64,000 bases of DNA, from contig NZ_CP011382.1 in the NCBI RefSeq assembly GCF_000734895.2, positions 1,218,700 through 1,282,699 of the forward strand, given 5' to 3'. The first letter of the stretch is position 1; every line of letters begins with the position of its first letter. The DNA is from Calothrix sp. 336/3. GTDB taxonomy: Bacteria; Cyanobacteriota; Cyanobacteriia; Cyanobacteriales; Nostocaceae. A model generated the notes under the pieces. That model did no database searches, was not told the DNA's origin, and saw nothing but the letters and a program-made list of their open reading frames with translations. Made by a program: the position numbers and the translations under genes. Shown here piece by piece: positions 1 through 8,784 of this stretch.

Positions 1-2
1 CT

Positions 3-428
3 CGACTACTAAAAAGTCCGTCGATGATTCAGCGAATTCTCGTACCTGTGGGTGATTTGACTAGGCAAACCGTTGATGCAATTCGGTTAGCGCAAATTTT
101 AGCCAGTAGCAACCAAGCAGAGGTAGTGTTATTACACGTTTGCGATCGCTACACACCCAGTGCCATAGTTCAGCAATTCCAGTCTCAATTATCTGCGATC
201 GCCAATAATGAAAACCTCAAAGTCAATACTCATATCCGGACTATCCCCGGTGATGATATTGCCAGAATCATTATTACAGAAGCTAAATCTTTTGATTTAG
301 TTGTTTTACGTTCTGTACGCTACCGCACCACCGCAGGATTAGCAGTGAGTGAGGTGACAACGGAAGTTATTAAAGCTTTACAATCTTCCATTATCCTTTT
401 AGGTGAACCGCAAATTTCCAAAATCTAA
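3..428 (+). CDS. C-terminal Usp-like domain of a truncated larger protein
   Basis: The reading frame is open to the window edge, so the ATG at 24 is probably internal and this is the 3' end of a longer gene. The visible part (about 140 residues) has a universal-stress-protein-like fold: an ILVPVGD beta-strand start, VVLLHV, a DLVVLRS strand and a closing SSIILLGEP. In cyanobacteria such domains commonly form the cytosolic tail of membrane transporters (ClC channels, cation/proton antiporters, amino-acid permeases), where they may bind nucleotides and modulate transport. Which transporter this belongs to cannot be seen. It could instead be a stand-alone Usp protein starting at 24, but there is no good ribosome binding site there. 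Confidence 0.6.
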   Translation, partial: RLLKSPSMIQRILVPVGDLTRQTVDAIRLAQILASSNQAEVVLLHVCDRYTPSAIVQQFQSQLSAIANNENLKVNTHIRTIPGDDIARIIITEAKSFDLVVLRSVRYRTTAGLAVSEVTTEVIKALQSSIILLGEPQISKI

Positions 429-519
429 TCAGATTGCAGCGATCGCACCAGTCAAGTCATGGGTTTTTGCAGTATCTTGATGCCAAGCTAATATTCAATA
501 GTTCAAAACTGCCAGATCC

Positions 520-1290
520 ATGTGTCAACTACTGGGTATGAATTGCAACGTCCCCACGGATATCTGCTTTTCCTTTGAGGGTTTCGCAGCACGGGGAGGT
601 AAAACAGATGATCATAAAGATGGTTGGGGAATTGCCTTTTTTGAAGGTAAGGGATGCCGAATTTTCGTGGATGAAAAACCCTCCATCGCGTCTCCGGTAG
701 CGGAATTGGTACGTAGTTACCCCATCCGTTCTACCCATGTGATTGCCCATATTCGCAAAGCTACCCAAGGGGAAATCACCCTGGAGAATTGTCACCCCTT
801 CCGTCGGGAAATGTGGGGTAGGTATTGGGTATTTGCCCATAATGGTGATTTACCAGACTTTCAACTAGGAAGCACAAAATATTACATTCCTGTCGGCAAT
901 ACTGACAGTGAGAAAGCCTTTTGCTTGATATTAGAAACCTTAAGGACAGCCTTCCCCTATGGTAAACCCAGTCTCAGAGAGCTTTATTCCGTGTTGCAAC
1001 AAGTTACGCAAAAACTGGCAAGCCATGGAATATTTAATTACCTGTTATCAGATGGGGAATATTTTTTTACCCACTGCTCCACAAAACTTTGTTATATCGT
1101 GCGTCAAGCACCCTTTGTTGCTGCCCATTTAATTGACCAAGATGTTACCGTAGATTTTAGCGAATTAACCACACCCAGCGATCGCGTTGCTGTGATTGCC
1201 ACCACACCCCTAACGGATAACGAAACTTGGACAGCGATCGCCCCTGGAGAGTTATTAGCTTTTCAGGATGGTTTACCTGTACAAATTTAG
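520..1290 (+). CDS. class II glutamine amidotransferase (YafJ-like)
   Basis: A 256-residue protein beginning MCQLLGMNCN. Cys2 would be the N-terminal nucleophile exposed after Met removal, as in Ntn-type glutamine amidotransferases. Family motifs are visible: HKDGWGIAFF, HVIAHIRKAT, a FAHNGDL segment and the GNTDSE block. The length fits the stand-alone YafJ/EgtC-like family (about 255 aa), which has no fused synthetase domain. Members hydrolyse an amide (glutamine or a gamma-glutamyl conjugate); the physiological substrate of this one is unknown. It stands alone between a transporter tail and a histidine kinase, with spacers of about 90 and 150 bp, so the context does not assign a pathway. 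Confidence 0.85.
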   Translation: MCQLLGMNCNVPTDICFSFEGFAARGGKTDDHKDGWGIAFFEGKGCRIFVDEKPSIASPVAELVRSYPIRSTHVIAHIRKATQGEITLENCHPFRREMWGRYWVFAHNGDLPDFQLGSTKYYIPVGNTDSEKAFCLILETLRTAFPYGKPSLRELYSVLQQVTQKLASHGIFNYLLSDGEYFFTHCSTKLCYIVRQAPFVAAHLIDQDVTVDFSELTTPSDRVAVIATTPLTDNETWTAIAPGELLAFQDGLPVQI

Positions 1291-1440
1291 CCAGGGAAAG
1301 TATTTTTTCTCTTGTCTATTACCCTAGGGAAACTTCTCCCTATTTGTTCGGTTCTACGACTTCCATCTATCACCAAATATGGATAACCTCATAGGTAGTG
1401 GAGTATTTGCCTAAGGGCAGATGTCGCTCTCAAGCAAGGG

Positions 1441-2880
1441 GTGAAAGTTGTGTATCAATGGATTTTGCCAAGTCTGAGCGAAATAATCGCAGCCAGTCAA
1501 ACTTCAGGGACTTTTTGCCCGCCGCAGAAAGCACAGCAACAATGGCGCATTGCTGTAGCCGCGACAGAGCAACTCCTGATAAATACGGTAGAAACAGCAG
1601 TAGATGATACTCCCAGGGGGTTAGTACTGGCAGCACCTGCCCCAGTATTAAGTAATGCAACCCTACTGCAAAATTTACAGTCGGTAACATTCACAGCAAA
1701 ACCCTTCAATCCTTTGGCGTTGATGCCATTTCAAATGTCCACAGCAGAGATAGCGATCGCCAGCGAAGACACCCACGAATCAGTATTACCCCTAATTGAC
1801 AGCGATCCCCTAGCTAGAGAGCAGTTCTGTTTGGTATTCACAGAGAAATTCTCCCTCGTTCTTGTCCTTGCCGCATCACCCAATGGAGAGAAAGAGTTTC
1901 GCTTCTCCTTTGAGCCAGAGGTAGTACAACAAGTTTGGCGGGCGATCGCTGCCAGAATTATCCTCACCAATCCCGATTTATTCGCCGAACTCGAAGCCTT
2001 AGTACAACAATATACCCCCCTAGCACCCGACTACCGTATCCTCATGGAATTCAGTCAATTACTGCTAGCGGAATTACCCACAGACAAGGAAGCAAAAATC
2101 ATTGGTACAGAGGAAATCTCTTCCCCCTTACCATCTTCTACCCCCACTCCTTACCGTGCGGATATTGAGCTTTTACAAGCATTTGCCCACGAAGTACGCA
2201 CACCCCTGACAACTATTCGCACCATCACCCGTCTATTACTCAAACAGCAAGACTTAGCCCATAAAGTCACCAAGCGTCTCGAAATTATCGACAGGGAATG
2301 TACCGAACAAATTGACCGCATGGAGTTATTATTTAGAGCAGCAGAACTGGAAACATCCAATACCAGTAAATCTACTGCCGCTCCCCTCACCGCTATGTGT
2401 TTGGAACAAATCCTGCAAGCAAGTATCCCTCGCTGGCAAGACGCAGCCCGTCGCCGCAATTTAACCCTAGATGTGGTGCTACCCCAGCAATTACCCACAG
2501 TCGTCAGCAACCCCACCATGTTAGATCGGGTTCTGACTGGTTTAATGGAAAACTTCACCCGCAGTTTACCCTCCGGTAGCCATATCCAAGTGCAAGTCAT
2601 CCCCGCCGGCGACCAACTCAAGTTACAATTGTTACCTCAATCCCAGGGGGAAGAGCAGGAAGAATCAGTTAAACACCCCTGTCAACCCCCCATTCGCAAA
2701 GCTTTAGGACAACTACTAGTATTTCAACCAGAAACGGGAACAATTAGTCTGAACCTGAACGCAACTAAGCATTTATTCCAGGCGATCGGTGGTAAATTAA
2801 TCGTCCGTCAACGTCCCCAACAGGGAGAAGTTTTAACAATATTCTTGCCCCTAGAAGTTAGCGAGAAGCAGTGCAGTTAA
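1441..2880 (+). CDS. histidine-kinase-like protein with degenerate ATPase domain
   Basis: 479 residues from a GTG start (a second GTG lies three codons on). Residues 1-200 form a sensory region of no recognised family. An HisKA dimerisation helix follows, with an intact H-box (FAHEVRTPLTTIRT, His250). The C-terminal HATPase region is degenerate: an N-box-like LMENFTRSLPSG is present, but no DxGxG box and no GxGLGL box can be found, only LNLNATKHLFQAIGG where the G2 box should be. It therefore looks able to accept but not to make a phosphoryl group. The sensory region resembles that of the kinase at 5107-6486 in an F-x-L-x(2)-T-x(2)-F-S-x-V segment. No response regulator is adjacent. It is convergent with the TonB-dependent receptor gene. 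Confidence 0.75.
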   Translation: MKVVYQWILPSLSEIIAASQTSGTFCPPQKAQQQWRIAVAATEQLLINTVETAVDDTPRGLVLAAPAPVLSNATLLQNLQSVTFTAKPFNPLALMPFQMSTAEIAIASEDTHESVLPLIDSDPLAREQFCLVFTEKFSLVLVLAASPNGEKEFRFSFEPEVVQQVWRAIAARIILTNPDLFAELEALVQQYTPLAPDYRILMEFSQLLLAELPTDKEAKIIGTEEISSPLPSSTPTPYRADIELLQAFAHEVRTPLTTIRTITRLLLKQQDLAHKVTKRLEIIDRECTEQIDRMELLFRAAELETSNTSKSTAAPLTAMCLEQILQASIPRWQDAARRRNLTLDVVLPQQLPTVVSNPTMLDRVLTGLMENFTRSLPSGSHIQVQVIPAGDQLKLQLLPQSQGEEQEESVKHPCQPPIRKALGQLLVFQPETGTISLNLNATKHLFQAIGGKLIVRQRPQQGEVLTIFLPLEVSEKQCS

Positions 2881-2903
2881 AAACCCACTCTCTGGAATCT
2901 CTC

Positions 2904-4949
2904 TTAAATATTGGAACTCACACCCACACGAAAAGTAAAACCCGGACTATAAATCCGGTTAACTCTTTCGTATTGTTCACCTAACAAGTTTTCTAAATAG
3001 AAAGTCAACCCCAAATTCCGACTTAAAGGCACACGAGCAGTCAAATCTAAATTAAAGTAAGCGGGGGAAAAATCTGTATTCTTCTCTGTAGGATTATTGA
3101 AAAGCGCTCTTCTCGCTCCACTAGAATAGGTAGCATATAAATTGGCTTGCCAACCCTGGGATTCGTAACCAATTCCCCCTTGAATATTGGAGTAGGGAAT
3201 TAACCCTAATTGTAACCCCGCCTCTGAACCTGTTTTGATTTTGGCATCAGTATAAGTATAGTTGAGAAAAGTTGACCAATTGCGGGCAAATTGCCAACGC
3301 AGGGCAGCTTCAAAACCGTTTGTATCAACTAAACCAATATTTTGCCACTGACCTTGAATAATTCCTAAGCGATTATCAATACTACTACCAAAGTAGGTAA
3401 ATTGCCCTGTAAGATTCTTTGCTAAATTCACATCTAAACCCGCAGTCCAAGAAGAACCAGTTTCCGGTTCTAAGTCACTATTTGACAACCACCCGTGAAC
3501 TGTATCATACAAATATAATTGGTCTAAGCCAGGGTTTCTTTGTCCTCCGGCAAAACTTCCACGAAATGCTAAATCAGGAGTTGCTGTATAACGAAATCCC
3601 AGACTCGGATTGAGATAATTACCAAATTGCGAATCGAAACTTTGTCTTAATCCTAAATCAACTTGTAATGTCTCACCAAAATTCCAAGTATTCACAGCAA
3701 ATAGTGCTGTATTCGTAGTATTTCTATCTTCAACTTCATTGAGAGCAATTCTATCAGGACGGGTACTATTTGTCTCTCCATTCAGGCTAGTATTTTTGAA
3801 ATCTAAGCCCCAACGCAAGCTACTATTGCGGCTAATTTTCCAATCATGGTCTAAGCGAGCAGTGAAATTTTGTGTATCTAAGATACCTGTGCGATAAAAG
3901 TTATCACCTTGGAAAAATGTCGGACCATAGGTACTAAAGTAATCTTGATTATAACCTAGGGTTGTTGTTAAATTAGAATTGGGAGAAAATTTTGCTTTCC
4001 AAGACAAACCCACATTTAAGCCATCATGGTCTAATCTATCCCTTTGTAAAGGAAAACCAAAATAAATTAAGCCGCGACGACTGCTGAGTTTCTTAATATC
4101 AAAGCTGAGGGTATTTTTGGAATTTAAATCCACAGCTAAACTGCCAAAATAAGTACTAGTGGCAGTGTCAGCATTAAATAAGTTACCGCTATCATCACGG
4201 TTTGCAGCACCCACAGGGACTTTATAGCGATTATCAATAAATGAGCGTTCAAAACTCAAATTATATTTGATTTTATCACTACCACCACTAAAGCTTGTCT
4301 GTTGATTATTAAAATTCAACGAGCCAAATTCCGCAGTTCCATTTAATCTGGGAGTAGTAGCACCTTGTTTAGTAATAATATTCACAACTCCCCCAAAAGC
4401 AGAGGAACCATATAAAGCAGTGGCAGCACCACTGTATAGTTCTATACGTTCGATGGATTCCACGGGAATACTATTTAAATCAGTGGCTCCATGGTAGGTA
4501 TTGACATTTGTATTAATTTGTCTACCATTAATTAAAAACACAGATTGATTAATTGAAGCACCACGATAATAGGTACCAGTGTGAATATCTGCTCCATGTC
4601 CCACATCGTTAATTGCAAACCCTGGCATTCTTTTTAAAACATCAGCAACACTAGTTGCTCCCTGTTTTTCAATTTCTTCTTTTTCGATGATATAGGTGGG
4701 TGTGGATTCAGGTAAAGCGTCTTTTTCACCGATGGTTTCGAGGTTAATATCGGCATCGTCTTGTGGTATTTCCTCTGGTGTTTGAGTTAATAGTTTGGCA
4801 TCGGTTGAGGGTATTTCTAATTCCTGGATACTAGAAAGGGATGCTTTTTCTTTCTCTATATCTACATTTTGCTTAGTTGATTCTGCGACAGCAGGAAGTG
4901 CTGTGATGCAGGGCAGCAACACAGAAATTGCGTATATATTTTTTATCAT
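2904..4949 (-). CDS. TonB-dependent outer-membrane receptor
   Basis: 681 residues with a signal peptide (residues 1-22, cleaved near AVAES), a short acidic linker, a plug domain from about residue 80 to 200 (IIEKEEIEKQGATSVADVLK, FLINGRQINT, IERIELYSGAATALYGSSAF) and a 22-strand-type beta-barrel to the C-terminus. It should sit in the outer membrane and import a scarce ligand (siderophore, cobalamin or another metal complex) using TonB energy. The ligand cannot be told. There is no N-terminal AMIN or secretin/TonB signalling domain, and no adjacent Fur-type regulator or ABC importer. No cobalamin riboswitch was seen in the 150-bp leader. The C-terminus ends in GVSSNI rather than the usual aromatic residue. 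Confidence 0.88.
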   Translation of the reverse strand: MIKNIYAISVLLPCITALPAVAESTKQNVDIEKEKASLSSIQELEIPSTDAKLLTQTPEEIPQDDADINLETIGEKDALPESTPTYIIEKEEIEKQGATSVADVLKRMPGFAINDVGHGADIHTGTYYRGASINQSVFLINGRQINTNVNTYHGATDLNSIPVESIERIELYSGAATALYGSSAFGGVVNIITKQGATTPRLNGTAEFGSLNFNNQQTSFSGGSDKIKYNLSFERSFIDNRYKVPVGAANRDDSGNLFNADTATSTYFGSLAVDLNSKNTLSFDIKKLSSRRGLIYFGFPLQRDRLDHDGLNVGLSWKAKFSPNSNLTTTLGYNQDYFSTYGPTFFQGDNFYRTGILDTQNFTARLDHDWKISRNSSLRWGLDFKNTSLNGETNSTRPDRIALNEVEDRNTTNTALFAVNTWNFGETLQVDLGLRQSFDSQFGNYLNPSLGFRYTATPDLAFRGSFAGGQRNPGLDQLYLYDTVHGWLSNSDLEPETGSSWTAGLDVNLAKNLTGQFTYFGSSIDNRLGIIQGQWQNIGLVDTNGFEAALRWQFARNWSTFLNYTYTDAKIKTGSEAGLQLGLIPYSNIQGGIGYESQGWQANLYATYSSGARRALFNNPTEKNTDFSPAYFNLDLTARVPLSRNLGLTFYLENLLGEQYERVNRIYSPGFTFRVGVSSNI

Positions 4950-4999
4950 TTACAGTTAAAAAAACAGGACAAGAAATTTATACAATCAGACTAATCTAC

Positions 5000-5027
5000 A
5001 TAAAAATAACGTGTCAAAAGACACGCC
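5000..5027 (-). terminator. probable rho-independent terminator after the kinase gene
   Basis: Read on the minus strand, CGTGTC-TTTT-GACACG (5010-5025) forms a perfect 6-bp stem, extendable by two G-T pairs, followed by TTATTTTTATG. It lies about 80 bp past the stop of the kinase gene at 5107 and 60 bp upstream of the receptor start. Stem followed by a T-rich run fits a terminator. As a perfect palindrome it could also be an operator for the receptor gene. Confidence 0.5.
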
Positions 5028-5106
5028 GTCTTAGTTGGAATTTTCAGCCCCATTTGTGATGACTGTTACTCTTTTTTTGTATTTATGAATTGACAAATTC
5101 AGTTTT

Positions 5107-6486
5107 TCAATTTTTTTCAGGAGAAGATGTACTCATTAATTGCACTGTAAAAGTCGAACCTTCATTGAGTTTACTTTTAACAACAATAGAACCGCCAGAA
5201 TGTTGCAATAATTGTTGCACGATGGTTAATCCTAACCCGACACCTGAAGCTTCTCCGTTAGGTAGGGGACGTACTCGGTAAAAACGATCGAAGATTTTGG
5301 ATATATCTGTGTCTGCAATCCCAATTCCTGTATCACGGAATTCTAATTGTACATTGTCGCCCTGCAAACGTGCCCGCACCCAGACTTGTCCACCGTTGGG
5401 GGTAAATTTAATACTGTTAGCAAGTAGGTGAATGACTATTTGCCGTAATCCTCCACTCACACACCATACTGGCGGTAAGTCTGTGGGAATTGTGTATGCT
5501 AGCATGATACCTTTTTCCTGGGCGAGGGGTTGGTAGGTGCTGACAACACCAGGAACAATATCTGCAAGGTGAAGTGATTCTAAGGTAGTATCTTCTAAAT
5601 TGCGCTCTATTTGGACTAATTCTAAAACACCGTTGATCAAGGAATTTTGCCGATCGCACTCATCCTTGAGCATATCCATATATCGTTGTCGCTGGGGTAT
5701 TTTCAGGGTGGGGGAATTCAACAACGAAAGTGCAGTTTTCATATGGGTTAAGGGTGCGCGTAGCTCTTGACACACATGACTGAGGTTGTCATCTTTGATT
5801 TGTAAGTTGGTTTGTAGGGTTTGTTTTTGGGTTTCCACCTTAGTGATGCGTCGTTTCATCACCAGTCTTTGCAGTTTATCTTGATGTTGCAGTTGCTTAG
5901 AGAATAGGGAATTGAATAAAGCTGGTGAGGATATTTGACTAGGTTCAAAGTTATCTAAAATACTAGCAGATTCAGGAGCGATCGCCCCTTTCAAACCAGT
6001 AATGACTTGTTGAATCACTTTCTCTTCGATGGAGGAAACCGTCACAAAAGATAGATTAGCATTGGGATTTACCCTAGCTGTTTTTTGATTCTTGAGTTTT
6101 TTCGGGGGACGTACTGCCACTGTCACGCTAGAAAACTGTGGTGATAATGTCAGTAAAAAATATTCCCGGCGAATTTTAAAGACAGATGTTTCCCCCTCTG
6201 GTGCTTGGCAATAATAAATCACACCATCTGCAACAGCTCTGTGATAACGAGCTAACTCTGCTTGCCAAATTTTTCCTGGTGGTAACTTTACCCACAATGT
6301 TGCCACTATCTGCTGTTCTATCAGTAAATCAATCTGGGCTCTGAGTAATGCTAATAAACTTATCGCTTTGAGAGATAAAGACTGAGAAGTCTTCTCTTTG
6401 TCCAAAGCTAATCTGTATATAGATATATCCTGAGTTAACAAAACATTCATGGGTAAAGTGCTACAAGGAGGAATTGATAGAAACAA
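5107..6486 (-). CDS. histidine-kinase-like protein lacking the phospho-acceptor His
   Basis: 459 residues (an alternative start at Met13 is possible). Residues 20-180 are a sensory region resembling that of the kinase at 1441-2880; residues 195-225 are probably coiled coil. The H-box reads VCQELRAPLTHMK, so the phospho-acceptor His is Gln240 (codon CAA at 5769-5767). The ATPase domain looks fully competent: N-box LLANSIKFTPNGG, G1 DTGIGIAD, F-box IFDRFYR and G2 GVGLGLTIVQQLL. Known non-canonical kinases of this kind act in trans or as ATP-binding regulators; this is inference here. The gene lies upstream of the TonB receptor in the same direction, with a probable terminator between them. Confidence 0.82.
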   Translation of the reverse strand: MFLSIPPCSTLPMNVLLTQDISIYRLALDKEKTSQSLSLKAISLLALLRAQIDLLIEQQIVATLWVKLPPGKIWQAELARYHRAVADGVIYYCQAPEGETSVFKIRREYFLLTLSPQFSSVTVAVRPPKKLKNQKTARVNPNANLSFVTVSSIEEKVIQQVITGLKGAIAPESASILDNFEPSQISSPALFNSLFSKQLQHQDKLQRLVMKRRITKVETQKQTLQTNLQIKDDNLSHVCQELRAPLTHMKTALSLLNSPTLKIPQRQRYMDMLKDECDRQNSLINGVLELVQIERNLEDTTLESLHLADIVPGVVSTYQPLAQEKGIMLAYTIPTDLPPVWCVSGGLRQIVIHLLANSIKFTPNGGQVWVRARLQGDNVQLEFRDTGIGIADTDISKIFDRFYRVRPLPNGEASGVGLGLTIVQQLLQHSGGSIVVKSKLNEGSTFTVQLMSTSSPEKN

Positions 6487-6616
6487 GCAATAAATAATAC
6501 TGCCTTAGATTTTCGCCTTTAAGTGTTCATTTGTAAAAAAAAGTTTGGGAATAGGGAATAATTGACGGTTGATAGATAAACCCCTTTTCCCCAAACAAAT
6601 TCCTTCCTCCACTTCT

Positions 6617-8110
6617 TTAAAGTTTTCCTCTCTCAACTAACGCATCCCTAGCTTGCTCTCTGTCGTCAAAGTGGATTTTCTCTGTACCGAGAATCTGGTA
6701 GTCTTCGTGACCTTTACCTGCGAGGAGAACACCGTCACCGGGTTGTGCTTCTAGGATAGCAGTACGGATAGCGGCAGCGCGATCGCCAATCACTTGCGGT
6801 GTGACTGTGGCGGGGATTCCTGCCAAAATATCTTGTAAAATTCCCTCTGGGTTCTCAGTACGGGGATTGTCGGAGGTGACAACGGCAATATCTGCTAACT
6901 CGGCAGCGATTTTACCCATTTTCGGACGCTTAGTGCGATCGCGATCGCCTCCACAACCAAAGACGCAAATCATCTTACCAGGTATAAATGGACGGGCTGC
7001 CTTCAGTAAATTCTCCAAGCTATCGGGGGTATGAGCATAGTCCACAATCACGCTGATATCTTGTTCCGGAGTCACTTGCACCCGTTCCATCCGCCCAGGA
7101 ACACCAGGAAAATTGGCAATGGATTGGGCAATTAAGTTTAAATCAATACCTAAAGTGAGGACTGCTCCCACGGATGCCAGGAGATTCTCTAGATTATAAT
7201 GTCCAACCAAGGGCGAAGAGAAAGACACCTTGCCCTGGGGTGTATGTAAAGTCCCACTGACTCCATTAGGCTGGTAATTTAAATCACTCATCCATAAATC
7301 AGCAGTGGAATCATTCACACTGTAACTCCAAACCTTATCCCTATCTAAAGCCGCAATTAAGCGTTTGCCATATTCATCATCAGCATTGATAATAGCTCTA
7401 CCACTGAGGTATGCAGGACTAAATAGTAAAGCTTTAGCAGCAAAATAATCCTCCATATCTCGGTGATAGTCCAAATGATCTTGGGTAAGGTTACTAAATA
7501 CACTCACCGCAAACTCACATCCTAGAACCCTTCCCTGGGCTAAAGCATGGGAACTAACTTCCATCACACCGTATTCATTTCCCGCAGCGATCGCCTGGGA
7601 GAGTTGATGCTGAAGTTCCACAGCAAAGGGGGTAGTATGGAGGGCAGTTTGATTAAAACCCTGCCAACGAGTATACAAAGTCCCCATTAAAGCGGTGGGT
7701 AAATTAGCTTGGTGTAAAAAATATTCAATTAAATGGGTGGTGGTAGTTTTACCATTTGTACCCGTCACACCCACAAGTTTTAATTTACGTCCAGGGTAAT
7801 TGTAAAATGCTGCTGCCAATTGTCCACAGGCTTGAGTCATATCCTGTGCAGTCACCACACACACGTCATCCGTCGGGGGGTGCTTCTCTGCTGCTGCGGG
7901 AGAAATCACAGAGGCAATTGCACCACTGGCGATCGCGCTTTGCCAAAAGTCTCCCCCATCAACTCGTGTTCCTGGCATTCCCACAAATACATCACCAGGG
8001 TTGGTAGCATGGGAATTGGTTGTTAAACCCTTAACCTCTGCATCCAAAGCTGGATGTTCGGGTAAGTGTAAGATTCCCTCAACAGTAGCCAACAATTCCC
8101 GCAGTTTCAT
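6617..8110 (-). CDS. murE: UDP-MurNAc-L-Ala-D-Glu:meso-DAP ligase
   Basis: 497 residues, the normal length for MurE. It adds meso-diaminopimelate to UDP-MurNAc-L-Ala-D-Glu in the cytoplasm during peptidoglycan precursor synthesis. The Mur ligase N-terminal domain (1-105) is followed by the ATP-binding motif GVTGTNGKTTTT (114-125), a central domain with YGVMEVSSHAL, and the C-terminal domain with DNPRTENP (414-421), the signature that selects diaminopimelate rather than lysine. KGHEDYQ near the end also fits. The gene stands alone, with no other mur or fts genes nearby, as is common in cyanobacteria. Confidence 0.96.
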   Translation of the reverse strand: MKLRELLATVEGILHLPEHPALDAEVKGLTTNSHATNPGDVFVGMPGTRVDGGDFWQSAIASGAIASVISPAAAEKHPPTDDVCVVTAQDMTQACGQLAAAFYNYPGRKLKLVGVTGTNGKTTTTHLIEYFLHQANLPTALMGTLYTRWQGFNQTALHTTPFAVELQHQLSQAIAAGNEYGVMEVSSHALAQGRVLGCEFAVSVFSNLTQDHLDYHRDMEDYFAAKALLFSPAYLSGRAIINADDEYGKRLIAALDRDKVWSYSVNDSTADLWMSDLNYQPNGVSGTLHTPQGKVSFSSPLVGHYNLENLLASVGAVLTLGIDLNLIAQSIANFPGVPGRMERVQVTPEQDISVIVDYAHTPDSLENLLKAARPFIPGKMICVFGCGGDRDRTKRPKMGKIAAELADIAVVTSDNPRTENPEGILQDILAGIPATVTPQVIGDRAAAIRTAILEAQPGDGVLLAGKGHEDYQILGTEKIHFDDREQARDALVERGKL

Positions 8111-8451
8111 ACCGTCAACCTCATTTACTCCAAGGGACTTTTCTTGGGCTTATTGTGCATTATTTTTTTTATTTATACTAGGGCTAACTGAAAAATCTGG
8201 GAAGATAGGAGGATAAAAAGAAACAGATCGGGGTGGAAATGTCCATCTTCATCAAGGGTTAACAGAGTTCACGTAGCGCTCACAAGTCATCTGCGAGGGA
8301 GAGTTAAAAGTTTTATGCAACTTGCAAAGCAATTACCTTAAACATCCTACTACTACTCGACTAGGGTTTAGGGAGTAATGAGTTGTGATGGGTAAGAAAT
8401 GTGTAGTGGGAGCGTCTCACTCCCTGATTTGAGAAAGCGGATAAACCTATC

Positions 8452-8480
8452 CTCGAAGGAAGTGAAGGGATACCCACACT
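8452..8480 (+). repeat. 29-bp dispersed repeat, copy 1
   Basis: 26 of 29 bases match 10563-10591 in the same orientation, including the invariant block GAAGTGAAGGGAT and the end CCACACT. Both copies lie in gene-free spacers about 2.1 kb apart, which fits a dispersed intergenic repeat family. Confidence 0.6.
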
Positions 8481-8502
8481 CAACTATCACAATTAATGTA
8501 AT

Positions 8503-8593
8503 GTGAGTTCGATGAGCTTGGATACTTCGATAAATCGATAAAAAACTGTCCCAACGAGGATTATAAATCCCTGGCTCGAACCGTCGAACTCAC
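8503..8593. repeat. 91-bp element with 10-bp terminal inverted repeats
   Basis: GTGAGTTCGA at 8503-8512 is matched by its exact reverse complement TCGAACTCAC at 8584-8593. The interior (71 nt) is non-coding. The form suggests a small repetitive palindromic element or a MITE-like sequence; a structured RNA is possible. No target duplication is obvious. Confidence 0.45.
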
Positions 8594-8784
8594 GTTAATT
8601 TAATAGATTAGTAGTCTGTCCAATTAATTTTCAAGCTTGGGCTTTAGCCCTTTATTTAAGCGATAATACGAATAAATAAAAAGGTTAGAAAAAGCAAATC
8701 ATGCCAAAAATCCTGTCTCCGATTTTGATATTGATAAATAACCTCTGATAACAAGAATAAAAGTATCAGGAATAACTAGAAAAA

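Larger units (their letters stand above)
8111..8784. other. gene-free spacer with palindromic repeats
   Basis: A 670-bp spacer between the start of murE and the end of a metallopeptidase gene. No convincing ORF was found. It holds a 29-bp motif shared with 10563-10591, a 10-bp inverted repeat enclosing 71 nt (8503-8593), and a short GGGCT-tt-AGCCC hairpin (8639-8650) followed by TTTATTT. The murE promoter should lie near 8111-8200. Confidence 0.6.

Noticed and set aside
2151..2621. 156-codon minus-strand frame within the first kinase gene
   Set aside because: It lies wholly antisense to the HisKA/HATPase region and has no family features.
4950..5106. Cobalamin riboswitch upstream of the TonB receptor
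   Set aside because: No B12-box-like element or room for the full aptamer was found; only a 6-bp palindrome is present.
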